Of a DNA stretch of 64,000 bases, positions 8,202 to 16,756 are shown piece by piece. Both the position numbers and the translations under genes were made by a program. Under the pieces are notes generated by a model that did no database searches, was not told the DNA's origin, and worked only from the letters and a program-made list of their open reading frames with translations. Each line of letters opens with the position of its first letter. Position 1 is the stretch's first letter. This stretch comes from 39-52-133 sp035531075 (lineage in GTDB: Bacteria; Pseudomonadota; Gammaproteobacteria; Burkholderiales; Gallionellaceae): assembly GCA_035531075.1 (NCBI GenBank), contig DATKTO010000040.1, forward strand, positions 1-64,000. Reading direction: 5' to 3'.

Positions 8202-8807
8202 ATGAAAGATCAATCAATAAGCTTATCCGATGCCTTGTTCTCCAAGGTGCAGGCGCGTGTATTGGGATTGCTGTTCGGTAATCCTGATCGCAGCTTTTAT
8301 GCGAACGAGCTGTTCAGGCTGGCAGGGTCGGGCACCGGCGCGGGTGTGCGCGAACTGGCCAAGCTCACTGCTTCCGGCTTGATTACGGTAAATAAAATAG
8401 GCAACCAGAAGCACTATCAAGCCAATCGCGAAGCGCCGATTTTTGAAGAGCTGCGCGGAATTGTGCTCAAGACCTTTGGCATGGCAGATGTGCTGCGCCA
8501 AGGCTTGCTGCCCATGGTTGAGAAAATTTCTGTTGCGTTCATTTACGGCTCCATTGCCAAAGGGTCAGATACTGCCAAGAGTGATATTGATGTGATGGTG
8601 ATCGGAGATCACATCGACTATCCCGAAGTGTACACGGCGCTCATGCCAGCAGAAGCGCAGCTTGGGCGCAAGGTAAGCCCGGCTATATACAACAAGGAAG
8701 ATGTCAGCCGTAAACTGAAAGCAGGAAATGCATTCCTCACCCGTATAATGGCGCAACCAAAAATATTTCTGATAGGCTCGGTACATGACCTCCCAGCAGC
8801 TCAATAA
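8202..8807 (+). CDS. winged-helix regulator fused to a MNT-type nucleotidyltransferase domain
   Basis: The 201-residue protein has an N-terminal winged helix-turn-helix (about 10-85; ARVLGLLFGNPDRSFYANEL, GVRELAKLTASGLI). A minimal nucleotidyltransferase domain follows, with signature YGSIAKGSDTAKSDIDVMVIG (GS plus DxD). Proteins of this build are typical antitoxin-like partners of HEPN proteins, and the next gene overlaps it by 23 bases. The start at 8202 was chosen because it sits directly after the palindromic operator. Probable role: DNA-binding repressor of its operon and modifier/neutraliser of the partner. The antitoxin role is inferred from family and context. Confidence 0.8.
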   Translation: MKDQSISLSDALFSKVQARVLGLLFGNPDRSFYANELFRLAGSGTGAGVRELAKLTASGLITVNKIGNQKHYQANREAPIFEELRGIVLKTFGMADVLRQGLLPMVEKISVAFIYGSIAKGSDTAKSDIDVMVIGDHIDYPEVYTALMPAEAQLGRKVSPAIYNKEDVSRKLKAGNAFLTRIMAQPKIFLIGSVHDLPAAQ

Positions 8808-9210
8808 CCTCGTTAAAGTTGGCCAACTCAAAGCCGAGCCGGGTAGTCAGGCTGAATTTAACGGGCTGCTGCGCTCAGGCAAGGCACGCTTGATTGATGC
8901 GCGCAATGCAACCTTATCTATCGAAAGCCGTTTTGATTTGGCCTACAACGCAGCTCATGCTTTGGCATTGGCTGCGTTGCGCTGGCAAGGTTTCCGCTCT
9001 GAAAACCGCTACCTTGTTTTTCAAACGCTTGAACATACCCTGGGCATAGCGCCTGCTGTGTGGCGAGTGCTGGCAATGTGCCACGACAGACGAAACCTCG
9101 CAGAATACGAAGGACATCTTGAAGTTGACGATCAACTCATCTTCGATCTGCTTAAAGCGACAGAGTTGTTGCTGGATAAAGTATCTGCGCTGGGCTCTGT
9201 TCCGAATTAA
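8785..9210 (+). CDS. HEPN-like partner protein of the nucleotidyltransferase
   Basis: The 141 residues are mostly helical and resemble HEPN proteins that pair with MNT nucleotidyltransferases: an early SRFDLAYNAAHALALAALRW helix and a later CHDRRNLAEYEG motif that corresponds to the RNxxEY form of the HEPN active-site motif. HEPN proteins of toxin pairs act as RNases. The ATG lies inside the end of the preceding gene, so translation is coupled. Identity as toxin is inferred; the canonical Rx4-6H histidine is replaced by a tyrosine, so catalytic activity is uncertain. Confidence 0.68.
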   Translation: MTSQQLNNLVKVGQLKAEPGSQAEFNGLLRSGKARLIDARNATLSIESRFDLAYNAAHALALAALRWQGFRSENRYLVFQTLEHTLGIAPAVWRVLAMCHDRRNLAEYEGHLEVDDQLIFDLLKATELLLDKVSALGSVPN

Positions 9211-9435
9211 TTCACTGTGTGGACAAGCATGAAAGTTGGCCCTGTACACGGATCTTGTCTATACGCTGTACTTAAAAGATTAATCGTTTGTCGAACAGAC
9301 GAGCTCTTAGACAAGATTATGGATGCAATTGCCGGGAGGTTTGAGTTGGTGTGAGTTAGACTAGAATCTGTCCATTGTATTTTCTTTGAGTGCGGCCACT
9401 TAACTTCCCTTGAAAATGTGGAGTAAGAATAAATT

Positions 9436-9786
9436 ATGAAAGAATACGATCAGCTGAAAATGCAGCTTCGGCAATTTGCCGAAGAACGAGATTGGGATCA
9501 ATTCCATTCCCCGAAAAACTTGTCTATGGCACTAATAGCAGAGGCTGCTGAGCTTGTTGAACATTTCCAATGGCTGACCGAAGATCAATCTAGGGCACTC
9601 GATCAAAAGAAGTTGGAACAAGTCCAAGAGGAGCTTGCTGATATTCAAATTTATCTGATCAGGATTGCTGACAAACTAAATATAGACCTGCTGGGTGCAG
9701 TAAACAAAAAGATAGCTGCGAACGCGAAGAAATATCCGGCGGATAAAGTTCGCGGTAGTTCAAAAAAATACACAGAATATGAATAA
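9436..9786 (+). CDS. MazG-like nucleotide pyrophosphohydrolase
   Basis: The 116-residue protein is a single MazG/dCTPase-type domain. It shows the metal-binding helices EAAELVEHFQW and EELADIQIYL and the family C-terminus AANAKKYPADKVRGSSKKY. Enzymes of this group hydrolyse (d)NTPs to the monophosphate and pyrophosphate. It opens an AT-rich block and is followed after 30 bases by the DUF2075/S24 fusion. MazG-like enzymes are often seen in defence neighbourhoods, where nucleotide depletion is one way to block phage. Family is secure; the physiological substrate is unknown. Confidence 0.88.
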   Translation: MKEYDQLKMQLRQFAEERDWDQFHSPKNLSMALIAEAAELVEHFQWLTEDQSRALDQKKLEQVQEELADIQIYLIRIADKLNIDLLGAVNKKIAANAKKYPADKVRGSSKKYTEYE

Positions 9787-9816
9787 GCTGACTTCTAAAT
9801 TAGGCGGATAACCACG

Positions 9817-12294
9817 ATGCTCGTTTATACCGCTAACAAGAGGGACTTCATCGATGATGTTCAGTCAAACGATATCGATACAAAAATTCTCGCTGCATTC
9901 GAACGTAACCTTGGTCATTCAACCTCAGAAAGTGAAATAACATCATGGAGAAATTCCATGATGTATATGAGCAATATACTCATAGATGAAGCCATTCCGA
10001 ACGATGCGGGGATAGCCATTGAATACAAGCTGCCTCAAACCTCCAAAAGAATTGATTTTATCGTAACGGGTAAAGGTGTAAACAAAAGCAATACCGCTGT
10101 CATCATTGAGCTTAAGCAATGGACCGAGGCTAAGGCAACCAAAATGGACGGTATTATTTCTACATTCATTGGTAGAGGTATGCGTGATGTCAATCACCCT
10201 TCATATCAAGCATGGGTATATTCCGCTTTGTTGGAAGACTTTAACGAATCGGTGCAAACAGAAAACATTCTGCTCAAGCCTTGCACATACCTGCATAACT
10301 GCATTTCGGATGATGTCATCAATGATCATTTTTACGATGAATATACTGCAAAGGCACCTGCGTTTTTAAAGAAGGATGCAAAGAAACTCACCGAGTTCAT
10401 CAAGCAGCACGTCAAATATGGTGATACCGATAACATCATGTATCGGATTGATAATGGAAAGATCAGACCTTCAAAAAATTTAGCCGACAAACTTGATTCA
10501 CTCCTCAAAGGTAATCAAGAGTTTTTGATGATAGATGATCAAAAGCTTGTCTATGAAACCGCAATCGATCTGGCGAACAAATCAACCATAAAAAACAAGT
10601 ATGTTTTAATTGTCCAAGGTGGCCCAGGCACAGGAAAATCTGTTGTCGCAGTTAATCTACTCGTTGCGCTCACCAAAAAACTATTACTTGCCCAGTATGT
10701 GACAAAGAACTCTGCACCACGCGATGTATATGCCAGCAAGTTGGTTGGCTCATTCAAAAAAAGCCATATCAATAATCTCTTTAAAGGATCGGGTTCATAT
10801 ACGGAAAGTGAAGCAAATATATTTGATGCGCTTATTGTTGATGAAGCGCATAGACTCAATGAAAAGTCTGGCATGTTTCAAAACATGGGTGAAAACCAGA
10901 TCAAAGAAATTATTGCGGCCGCCAAGTTTAGTGTGTTCTTTCTCGACGAAGATCAACGAGTAACGATGAGGGATATTGGGGAAGGCGATGAAATAAAACG
11001 CTGGGCTACAAAACTAGGTGCTCATGTTCACGAGCTAGCGCTGCAATCACAATTTCGCTGCAATGGGTCGGATGGTTATCTTGCATGGGTAGACAATACC
11101 TTGCAGATACGAGAAACGGCAAACGAAACACTGAACGGAATATCCTACGATTTCAAGGTCTTTAATACACCCAACGAGCTGAGAGATGCAATCTACAAGA
11201 AAAACCGCATCAACAACAAGGCGCGGATTGTTGCTGGTTATTGTTGGGATTGGATCAGCAAAAGTGACGATGATGCATCGTTAAAAGATATCACCATCAA
11301 AGATCACGATTTTGCGATGACATGGAATCTGGCAAGCGATGGCAATCTATGGATCCTCAAACCAGAATCTGTAAGTGAAGTCGGCTGTATTCATACCTGC
11401 CAAGGGTTGGAAGTAGATTATATCGGCGTAATCATCGGCCCCGATTTTGTAATACGTGATGGGCAGGTGGTGACTAATGCTGCGAAGCGCGCCAAAACAG
11501 ATTCCTCTATTAAGGGTTACAAAACGCTTTTAAAAACTAAACCAGAAGAGGCTAAGAAAAAAGCAGATGTCATTATAAAAAATACCTATAGAACTTTGAT
11601 GACGCGAGGTGGCAAAGGATGCTACCTGTTTTGTACAGACCCTGAGACTAATGCATATTTCAAGCAGCTATTAGCCGATGCGCATGAAAATATCGAAGAA
11701 ACCGCACATCTAGCAACTGTGAATTCTATCCCTGATGGACTCCAAGAAGTAACGAGTACCTTCCCCGGCTTAACGTTGAAGGTATTGAATGCAAAGGACG
11801 TTAAGCCCTATGAGAACAGTGTGCCCATATATGACTTGGCTATTGCTGCTGGCCAGTTCAGCGAATACCAATCAGTAAATGAAGTTCCCAAAGAGGGAGA
11901 TATAGGCGCAATAGAGCAGTATAACTGGATTGAGCTGCCCGATGCTTTCAGGCCGCAGGCAGGACTGTTTGTTGCCAGAGTGGTGGGAGAATCCATGAAT
12001 CGGCGTATACCCAATGGCTCATGGTGTTTATTTAAACTGGCACCAGGTGGCACACGGCAAGGTAAGGTTGTATTGGTGCAGCATCGTGGCATCGATGATA
12101 TCGACACTGGTGGACATTACACTGTCAAGGTATACGAAAGCGAAAAAGCTAGCCATGACGATGGAGACTGGCAGCATACAAAAATTACCCTTAAGCCAGA
12201 CACAACGGCAGCAGGCTATAAGCCAATAGTTTTAAAAGGTGATGATGCAGGTGAACTAAAAGTAATTGCTGAGATGGTGGCCGTATTGGGGTGA
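9817..12294 (+). CDS. fusion: PD-(D/E)XK-like nuclease domain, DUF2075 ATPase/helicase, LexA/S24-type peptidase domain
   Basis: The 825 residues form three parts. The N-terminal part has a nuclease-like signature, D80 in KRIDFIV and E98-L-K100 in VIIELKQW. The middle is a DUF2075 P-loop ATPase with Walker A GGPGTGKS (268-275) and Walker B VDEAHR (DEAH at 342-345). It also has the motif CIHTCQGLEVDYIGV typical of superfamily-1-like helicases. The C-terminal 120 residues match an S24/LexA peptidase: VVGESMNRRIPNGSWCLFK with candidate nucleophile Ser726, and TVKVYES with candidate general-base Lys771. Such a peptidase could cleave the protein or a partner on damage or infection. The sequence is AT-rich relative to the chromosome. 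Domain assignment is by motif; the biological role (defence) is inferred. Confidence 0.82.
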   Translation: MLVYTANKRDFIDDVQSNDIDTKILAAFERNLGHSTSESEITSWRNSMMYMSNILIDEAIPNDAGIAIEYKLPQTSKRIDFIVTGKGVNKSNTAVIIELKQWTEAKATKMDGIISTFIGRGMRDVNHPSYQAWVYSALLEDFNESVQTENILLKPCTYLHNCISDDVINDHFYDEYTAKAPAFLKKDAKKLTEFIKQHVKYGDTDNIMYRIDNGKIRPSKNLADKLDSLLKGNQEFLMIDDQKLVYETAIDLANKSTIKNKYVLIVQGGPGTGKSVVAVNLLVALTKKLLLAQYVTKNSAPRDVYASKLVGSFKKSHINNLFKGSGSYTESEANIFDALIVDEAHRLNEKSGMFQNMGENQIKEIIAAAKFSVFFLDEDQRVTMRDIGEGDEIKRWATKLGAHVHELALQSQFRCNGSDGYLAWVDNTLQIRETANETLNGISYDFKVFNTPNELRDAIYKKNRINNKARIVAGYCWDWISKSDDDASLKDITIKDHDFAMTWNLASDGNLWILKPESVSEVGCIHTCQGLEVDYIGVIIGPDFVIRDGQVVTNAAKRAKTDSSIKGYKTLLKTKPEEAKKKADVIIKNTYRTLMTRGGKGCYLFCTDPETNAYFKQLLADAHENIEETAHLATVNSIPDGLQEVTSTFPGLTLKVLNAKDVKPYENSVPIYDLAIAAGQFSEYQSVNEVPKEGDIGAIEQYNWIELPDAFRPQAGLFVARVVGESMNRRIPNGSWCLFKLAPGGTRQGKVVLVQHRGIDDIDTGGHYTVKVYESEKASHDDGDWQHTKITLKPDTTAAGYKPIVLKGDDAGELKVIAEMVAVLG

Positions 12295-12407
12295 TATGAC
12301 ACCAATGCATACTGAAATCGGATAAGTAGCGTTTGTATTAGACCGTACATGGTAGGGAACTGCATGCATTCCAATAGCTTGTATATTTGTGAAGAAAAGG
12401 AAATTGA

Positions 12408-13835
12408 ATGGCCAAAATAAAGTCACCACTTCGATTTTCGCGTCACTTTGGTATCAAGCCTGAACTCATGCAAAAGCTCGGTGTATTTGATCCAATCTTG
12501 GAGGCAGATACCCCCCTCTTTATTGATCCAGTATTGGTTACTCATTCATCTGCGATAGAAATATCTAGTGATGGATTTAAGCGAATGGAGGAGTATTTCT
12601 CAGATTTATATCGGTTGATATTGGCCTCTAAGCGTGAAGGTGATGCTGCATGGAGCACCGCAAGGAAGTATCTACAATTTCATGAAGTGCCAGGTACATG
12701 TCTAGGTTATGGTGGTGGTTCAATTCATGGTAGCGGTTGGGGGCCGCAATTAACATCGGAATTATTAACTCGCGCAAACGAAATTATTAAGGCTGGTGTC
12801 GATGACCATAGGATATTTTTGCTTATTGGATTGTTCTCCGAAGGTATTGGTCCGGATCGTCTTAGTGATATGTCAACCAATATCATGCTTCCTGATATTG
12901 CCACTTATACCGAACGTATTTGCAATACCCTTGAAATAGAATTGGATATCTTCAAAATAGAAGGAAGCGAGTATTTTTTACCTCGTAATCCATTACAGAT
13001 AAAGGCTACCCCTATTCTTTTGCTGCCTCGCGATATACTTCGTGACTTGCCTGTTGCATTTAGTGTTGAAGAAATATGGGAGGCGGCAGCACACAACGAA
13101 GCACTGAGAATAGGTATACATAAAAAAATTGGTGTTCTATGGGAAAAAGCAAACAAGGAACAAAAAGGTGAGGTACTGCAAGCACTGTTGAAGGATCCTG
13201 AATATGCACACAAGTTAATTGACCGATTAACTAAAATTAAAGTAGATGAATATGATCAAGTAAGAGATGAGCGAGGGCATTTGATTTGGGCAGATTTGGC
13301 ATATGACATCGCAAGTACTTTTCCTAAATCAATTGCACCAGTAGCTGTATGCTCTACCGGCGAGCTTAACCGTGTGGTTGTTGAAATAATAAAACAGTTT
13401 AAATTTCTAATGGAGCAACGTGATTTATGGCGAGTCCTAAATGATTCAGATTCTAGAAAAACAGAAAAAACTGCGCAGAGGATATTTTTCGCAGTTGCTT
13501 TTGCTTACTGCATTGCCAATAACCTAGATATTACTCCTGAGGCTGATACAGGAAATGGCCCCATAGACTTTAAATTCTCTGGGGGCTTTCATTCAAAAAT
13601 ATTGGTCGAGTTAAAACTATCCAAGAATGATGTATTGCGCGGGCATAACGTGCAATTACCAATATATATCAAAGCAGAAAGAGCAGACTACGCTCATTAT
13701 GTAGTAATAAACGTTGGCCACCTCGGTCAAAAATGGCAAACACTGCAAGCTGAACGTAAAGCTAATAAACAGTCAGAGCCGGCTATATGGCTTATAGATG
13801 CAGAACCTAGAGAAAGTGCTAGCACAAGGTCTTGA
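12408..13835 (+). CDS. hypothetical protein with a C-terminal PD-(D/E)XK-like signature
   Basis: This 475-residue protein is not recognised as a named family. The N-terminal two thirds show no known catalytic motif (MAKIKSPLRFSRHFGIKPEL, DPILEADTPLFIDPVL, LLIGLFSEGIGPDRLSDM). Near the end, GPIDFKFSGG followed by ILVELKLSKN gives D387, E401 and K403, the spacing expected of a restriction-endonuclease-like nuclease core. It lies between two DUF2075 genes in the same AT-rich block, about 110 bases after the first and 66 before the second. A nuclease or effector in a defence cassette is a reasonable guess, no more. Confidence 0.6.
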   Translation: MAKIKSPLRFSRHFGIKPELMQKLGVFDPILEADTPLFIDPVLVTHSSAIEISSDGFKRMEEYFSDLYRLILASKREGDAAWSTARKYLQFHEVPGTCLGYGGGSIHGSGWGPQLTSELLTRANEIIKAGVDDHRIFLLIGLFSEGIGPDRLSDMSTNIMLPDIATYTERICNTLEIELDIFKIEGSEYFLPRNPLQIKATPILLLPRDILRDLPVAFSVEEIWEAAAHNEALRIGIHKKIGVLWEKANKEQKGEVLQALLKDPEYAHKLIDRLTKIKVDEYDQVRDERGHLIWADLAYDIASTFPKSIAPVAVCSTGELNRVVVEIIKQFKFLMEQRDLWRVLNDSDSRKTEKTAQRIFFAVAFAYCIANNLDITPEADTGNGPIDFKFSGGFHSKILVELKLSKNDVLRGHNVQLPIYIKAERADYAHYVVINVGHLGQKWQTLQAERKANKQSEPAIWLIDAEPRESASTRS

Positions 13836-13901
13836 ATGTAAAATCAACAGCTCAGAGCTGTTCCACTTGTTATTTAATAAACAGAAGTTAAGGCAAAACG
13901 A

Positions 13902-15878
13902 ATGAAGCGTGAATATTACTCTGATTTAATTTCAAATTTTATTCTAGCTTCGTCCGATGAGATACTTGGCACGCTTGCAGTAAATAATGATTTTGCATTA
14001 ATCCAAACTCAACGAGATGCCTGGTTGGCAGAAATAAATATTCTTCGCAATACCCTTGCCACATATGAAGGTTCGATTTATTTCGAATACTCAATTCCCC
14101 GCATGGGGCGTCGGATCGATGTTGTTCTCCTAATTGGCCCAGTAATTTTTGTAATCGAGTTCAAGGTTGGTGAAGGTGAATTTACTTCTTACGCCATCGA
14201 TCAAGTTTGTGACTATGCATTGGATTTAAAGAACTTCCATGACACTAGCCATGAACAATACATTGCACCCATTCTGGTTGCTACAAATGCGAAAGACGTC
14301 ATTCCGATTATCGCGGTGACGCCACAAAACGATAAGCTCCTCTTCCCGATCAAATCGAACGTGGTTCAGCTCGGTAAAGTGATAGAAGATGTACTCAGTT
14401 TTGTTGATGGTGGCGATATCAATATCAGTGATTGGGAAAATGGCCGTTATTGTCCAGCGCCTACAATTATTGAAGCCGCAATGGCTCTCTACAATAATCA
14501 TTCTGTTTCTGAAATTTCTCGTAGCGACGCAAGCGCTACTAATCTGCGCCAAACCTCTACTGCAATTTCAGAAATTATTAAATCAGCACGAGATAAGTCA
14601 CATAAGTCGATTTGCTTGGTAACGGGTGTGCCAGGTGCTGGAAAGACTTTGGTGGGTCTTGATGTCGCCACCAAGCACATTGACGCAGAAGACGATTTAT
14701 ATAGTGTTTATTTATCTGGGAATGGCCCGCTTGTGAAAATATTATGCGAGGCACTTGCCCGCGATAAAGTTCGGCGTGGCAGTGAGATGGGTGATCGAAT
14801 AAGAATTGGCTCTGCTCGGAGTGATGTAAAGACTTTTATCCAGAATGTGCACCACTTTAGAGATGAATGTCTGCTTGATCAAAGTAGGGCACCCTTAGAG
14901 CATGTAGCTATATTTGACGAAGCTCAGCGTGCATGGAATAAGGAGCAAACATCTTCCTTCATGCAGCGTAAGAAAAATACACCAAATTTTAATCAGTCAG
15001 AACCTGAGTTTTTAATTTCTTGCATGGATAGGCATGATGATTGGGCTGTTGTTGTTTGTCTTGTAGGTGGTGGGCAGGAGATTAATACGGGTGAGGCCGG
15101 TATTGGGGAGTGGATTGAGTCGATTAATCGTTCATTTCCTGATTGGCATGTCTATATTTCAAATCGGCTTACGGGTAGCGAATACAACGCAGAGATAATC
15201 TTGCAGGAGCTGAAGAATCGCAAGCATGTTACTTTCCATGATGAACTCCACTTGGCGGTGTCGATGCGCTCTTTCCGGGCAGAGGACGTTTCACTTCTTG
15301 TTAAACAGATGCTTGATCTTGAGGTTGCATCTGCAAGACAAACATATGCGAAGGTGAGAGATAAATATCCGCTTGTAATTACACGTGATTTAAATAAGGC
15401 AAAGAAATGGCTTAAAGCGCAGGCGCGTGGCACTGAACGTTACGGCATGGTTGTTTCATCACAAGCCGAGCGTCTTAAGCCGCATGCAATTGATGTGAAA
15501 TCACCCATGGACCCCGTTCACTGGTTTCTGGATAAAAAGGATGATGTGCGTTCATCGTATTATCTTGAAGACGTTGCAACTGAGTTTCATGTCCAAGGCT
15601 TGGAGCTCGATTGGGCGTGCGTTATATGGGATGCCGATTTTAGATATGTGCCTTCAGGTTGGACGCATCATTCATTTTGTGGCGACCGCTGGAACAATAT
15701 TAACAAAGCAGAACGCAAGCAATATCTTAAAAACGCATATCGAGTATTGTTAACCAGAGCACGTCAAGGAATGGTGCTGGTTGTGCCAGAGGGCGATACA
15801 GAAGACCATACCCGAAACTCTAAGTTTTATGATGGTACTTATGATTATTTGAAAGCAATCGGTTTTTCTGAAATTTAG
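13902..15878 (+). CDS. DUF2075 ATPase with N-terminal nuclease-like domain
   Basis: The 658-residue protein starts with a domain bearing RRIDVVLLIGPVIFVIEFKV, where D73, E86 and K88 give a PD-(D/E)XK-like signature. It continues as a DUF2075 P-loop ATPase with Walker A GVPGAGKT (242-249) and Walker B IFDEAQR (DEAQ at 339-342). Late motifs include EFHVQGLELDWACVIW and NAYRVLLTRARQGMVL, typical of helicase-like motifs V and VI. It lacks the S24 domain of its neighbour at 9817. It is followed after 12 bases by a small gene, probably in the same operon. A degenerate copy of its first 90 bases lies at 19047-19134. Defence function is inferred from architecture and context. Confidence 0.82.
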   Translation: MKREYYSDLISNFILASSDEILGTLAVNNDFALIQTQRDAWLAEINILRNTLATYEGSIYFEYSIPRMGRRIDVVLLIGPVIFVIEFKVGEGEFTSYAIDQVCDYALDLKNFHDTSHEQYIAPILVATNAKDVIPIIAVTPQNDKLLFPIKSNVVQLGKVIEDVLSFVDGGDINISDWENGRYCPAPTIIEAAMALYNNHSVSEISRSDASATNLRQTSTAISEIIKSARDKSHKSICLVTGVPGAGKTLVGLDVATKHIDAEDDLYSVYLSGNGPLVKILCEALARDKVRRGSEMGDRIRIGSARSDVKTFIQNVHHFRDECLLDQSRAPLEHVAIFDEAQRAWNKEQTSSFMQRKKNTPNFNQSEPEFLISCMDRHDDWAVVVCLVGGGQEINTGEAGIGEWIESINRSFPDWHVYISNRLTGSEYNAEIILQELKNRKHVTFHDELHLAVSMRSFRAEDVSLLVKQMLDLEVASARQTYAKVRDKYPLVITRDLNKAKKWLKAQARGTERYGMVVSSQAERLKPHAIDVKSPMDPVHWFLDKKDDVRSSYYLEDVATEFHVQGLELDWACVIWDADFRYVPSGWTHHSFCGDRWNNINKAERKQYLKNAYRVLLTRARQGMVLVVPEGDTEDHTRNSKFYDGTYDYLKAIGFSEI

Positions 15879-15890
15879 GAAGGGGATCTT

Positions 15891-16262
15891 ATGATTACAC
15901 CAGTTGTGCTTCATGAAGACGCTTTCTATGAGTATTTCAAGCCATATCGTCACCAAGAAGCGCGCCATGACATTTGGGGTGGCTTGGGGTTGGAAACTTT
16001 TGGAAAAGACATTGAGACCGTTCGAAAATTGGATGACTCTTATGTGTGGACCGTACTGGATGGGGACTCTAGTAATGACCAATGGATTGTTCCCGGTATT
16101 CATTTCGTTAATCGAATATGTTACTTAGTCACGGAAAAGTCTCATCGAGGGCTTGATGTCGAATTTCGTATCCCAAGTCGGTTAAATTCTTTAACCTCTA
16201 TCGGGCTGAAGAGGCAAATGAATAAAATTACTCATTTAGTCAAAGAAAATCAGCAGGCTTAG
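15891..16262 (+). CDS. small hypothetical protein following the DUF2075 gene
   Basis: A 123-residue protein with no signal peptide or membrane helix (MITPVVLHEDAFYEYFKPYRHQEAR..., DDSYVWTVLDGDSSNDQWIVPGIHFVNRICYLVTEK). AGGAAGGGG precedes the start, and the gene follows the DUF2075 gene by 12 bases, so translation as part of that operon is likely. Aromatic-rich strands suggest a small alpha/beta domain. I do not recognise it. It may be an accessory or regulatory partner of the DUF2075 protein. Confidence 0.62.
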   Translation: MITPVVLHEDAFYEYFKPYRHQEARHDIWGGLGLETFGKDIETVRKLDDSYVWTVLDGDSSNDQWIVPGIHFVNRICYLVTEKSHRGLDVEFRIPSRLNSLTSIGLKRQMNKITHLVKENQQA

Positions 16263-16382
16263 AAAAATAATGCGATTAAGCGGAAGAATATAAAGGATAG
16301 CGTCACCTTAGTTGATTTAAGACAAAGTGAAATATACAAGTTGCGATGTGTAAATTACGATTGAAAATGGAGCGCTACAATT

Positions 16383-16493
16383 ATGTCAACACCAAATATT
16401 ACCTATTTGATTGAGGAATTCTTTCTCACATTCAATGCGCAAGCAAGCGATCAGGTGTGGGCGAAACAAAGCAAGCACTTCCAAGAGTTTTGA
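16383..16493 (+). CDS. small ORF, possible gene remnant
   Basis: A 36-residue frame starts MSTPNITYLIEEFFLTFNAQ and ends KHFQEF, running straight into the GGGGTCAGACT repeats. No family is recognised. It may be the surviving 5' end of a gene truncated by the event that left the repeats. Confidence 0.3.
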   Translation: MSTPNITYLIEEFFLTFNAQASDQVWAKQSKHFQEF

Positions 16494-16495
16494 AT

Positions 16496-16529
16496 CGATG
16501 GGGTCAGACTAATCGATGGGGTCAGACTG
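16496..16529 (+). repeat. tandem GGGGTCAGACT-containing repeat
   Basis: ATCGATGGGGTCAGACT is present twice in direct succession. GGGGTCAGA-type words are commonly found at the ends of REP/RAYT-associated elements in proteobacteria. Related words occur at about 30590 and 31290 in this window. No transposase gene is nearby. Confidence 0.6.
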
Positions 16530-16657
16530 AGGTAACCCGCTGCTCACTTAACGGGGCATTGTGAAAAGAAATCGCTGTGTTCTGAACACGTTGCCAAGGA
16601 CATGTATAGAAAATCCAATTTTTTATAATATGTTCGTGTGATCAACATACTCTCCTT

Positions 16658-16736
16658 ATATGTCGATATTATTAAAAATAATCGACACATGATATTGACA
16701 TGTCGATTTCATCGACATAAAGTGCTGACGTGTCGA
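16658..16736. promoter_or_regulatory. cluster of TGTCGAT inverted repeats upstream of fic
   Basis: TGTCGAT and ATCGACA arms occur twice as inverted pairs: a wider-spaced one across an AT core (about 16659-16686), and a tight perfect one, TGTCGATTTCATCGACA (about 16702-16718). A further half site TGTCGA lies near 16731. The array sits 20-100 bases before the Fic ATG. This is the arrangement of a repressor operator; the regulator is unknown. Confidence 0.6.
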
Positions 16737-16756
16737 AAAATACATGAAAAATAAAC

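Larger units (their letters stand above)
16263..16756. other. AT-rich intergenic with small ORF, short repeats and operator-like sites
   Basis: This 494-base stretch separates the DUF2075 block from the Fic gene. It contains a 36-codon open frame (16383-16493), a tandem ATCGATGGGGTCAGACT repeat (16496-16529) and TGTCGAT palindromes just ahead of Fic. It looks like a junction with debris from past rearrangement. Confidence 0.55.

Noticed and set aside
8148..16262. Integrative element with attachment sites
   Set aside because: The zone has accessory features, but I found no integrase, tRNA end or matching direct repeats at its borders.
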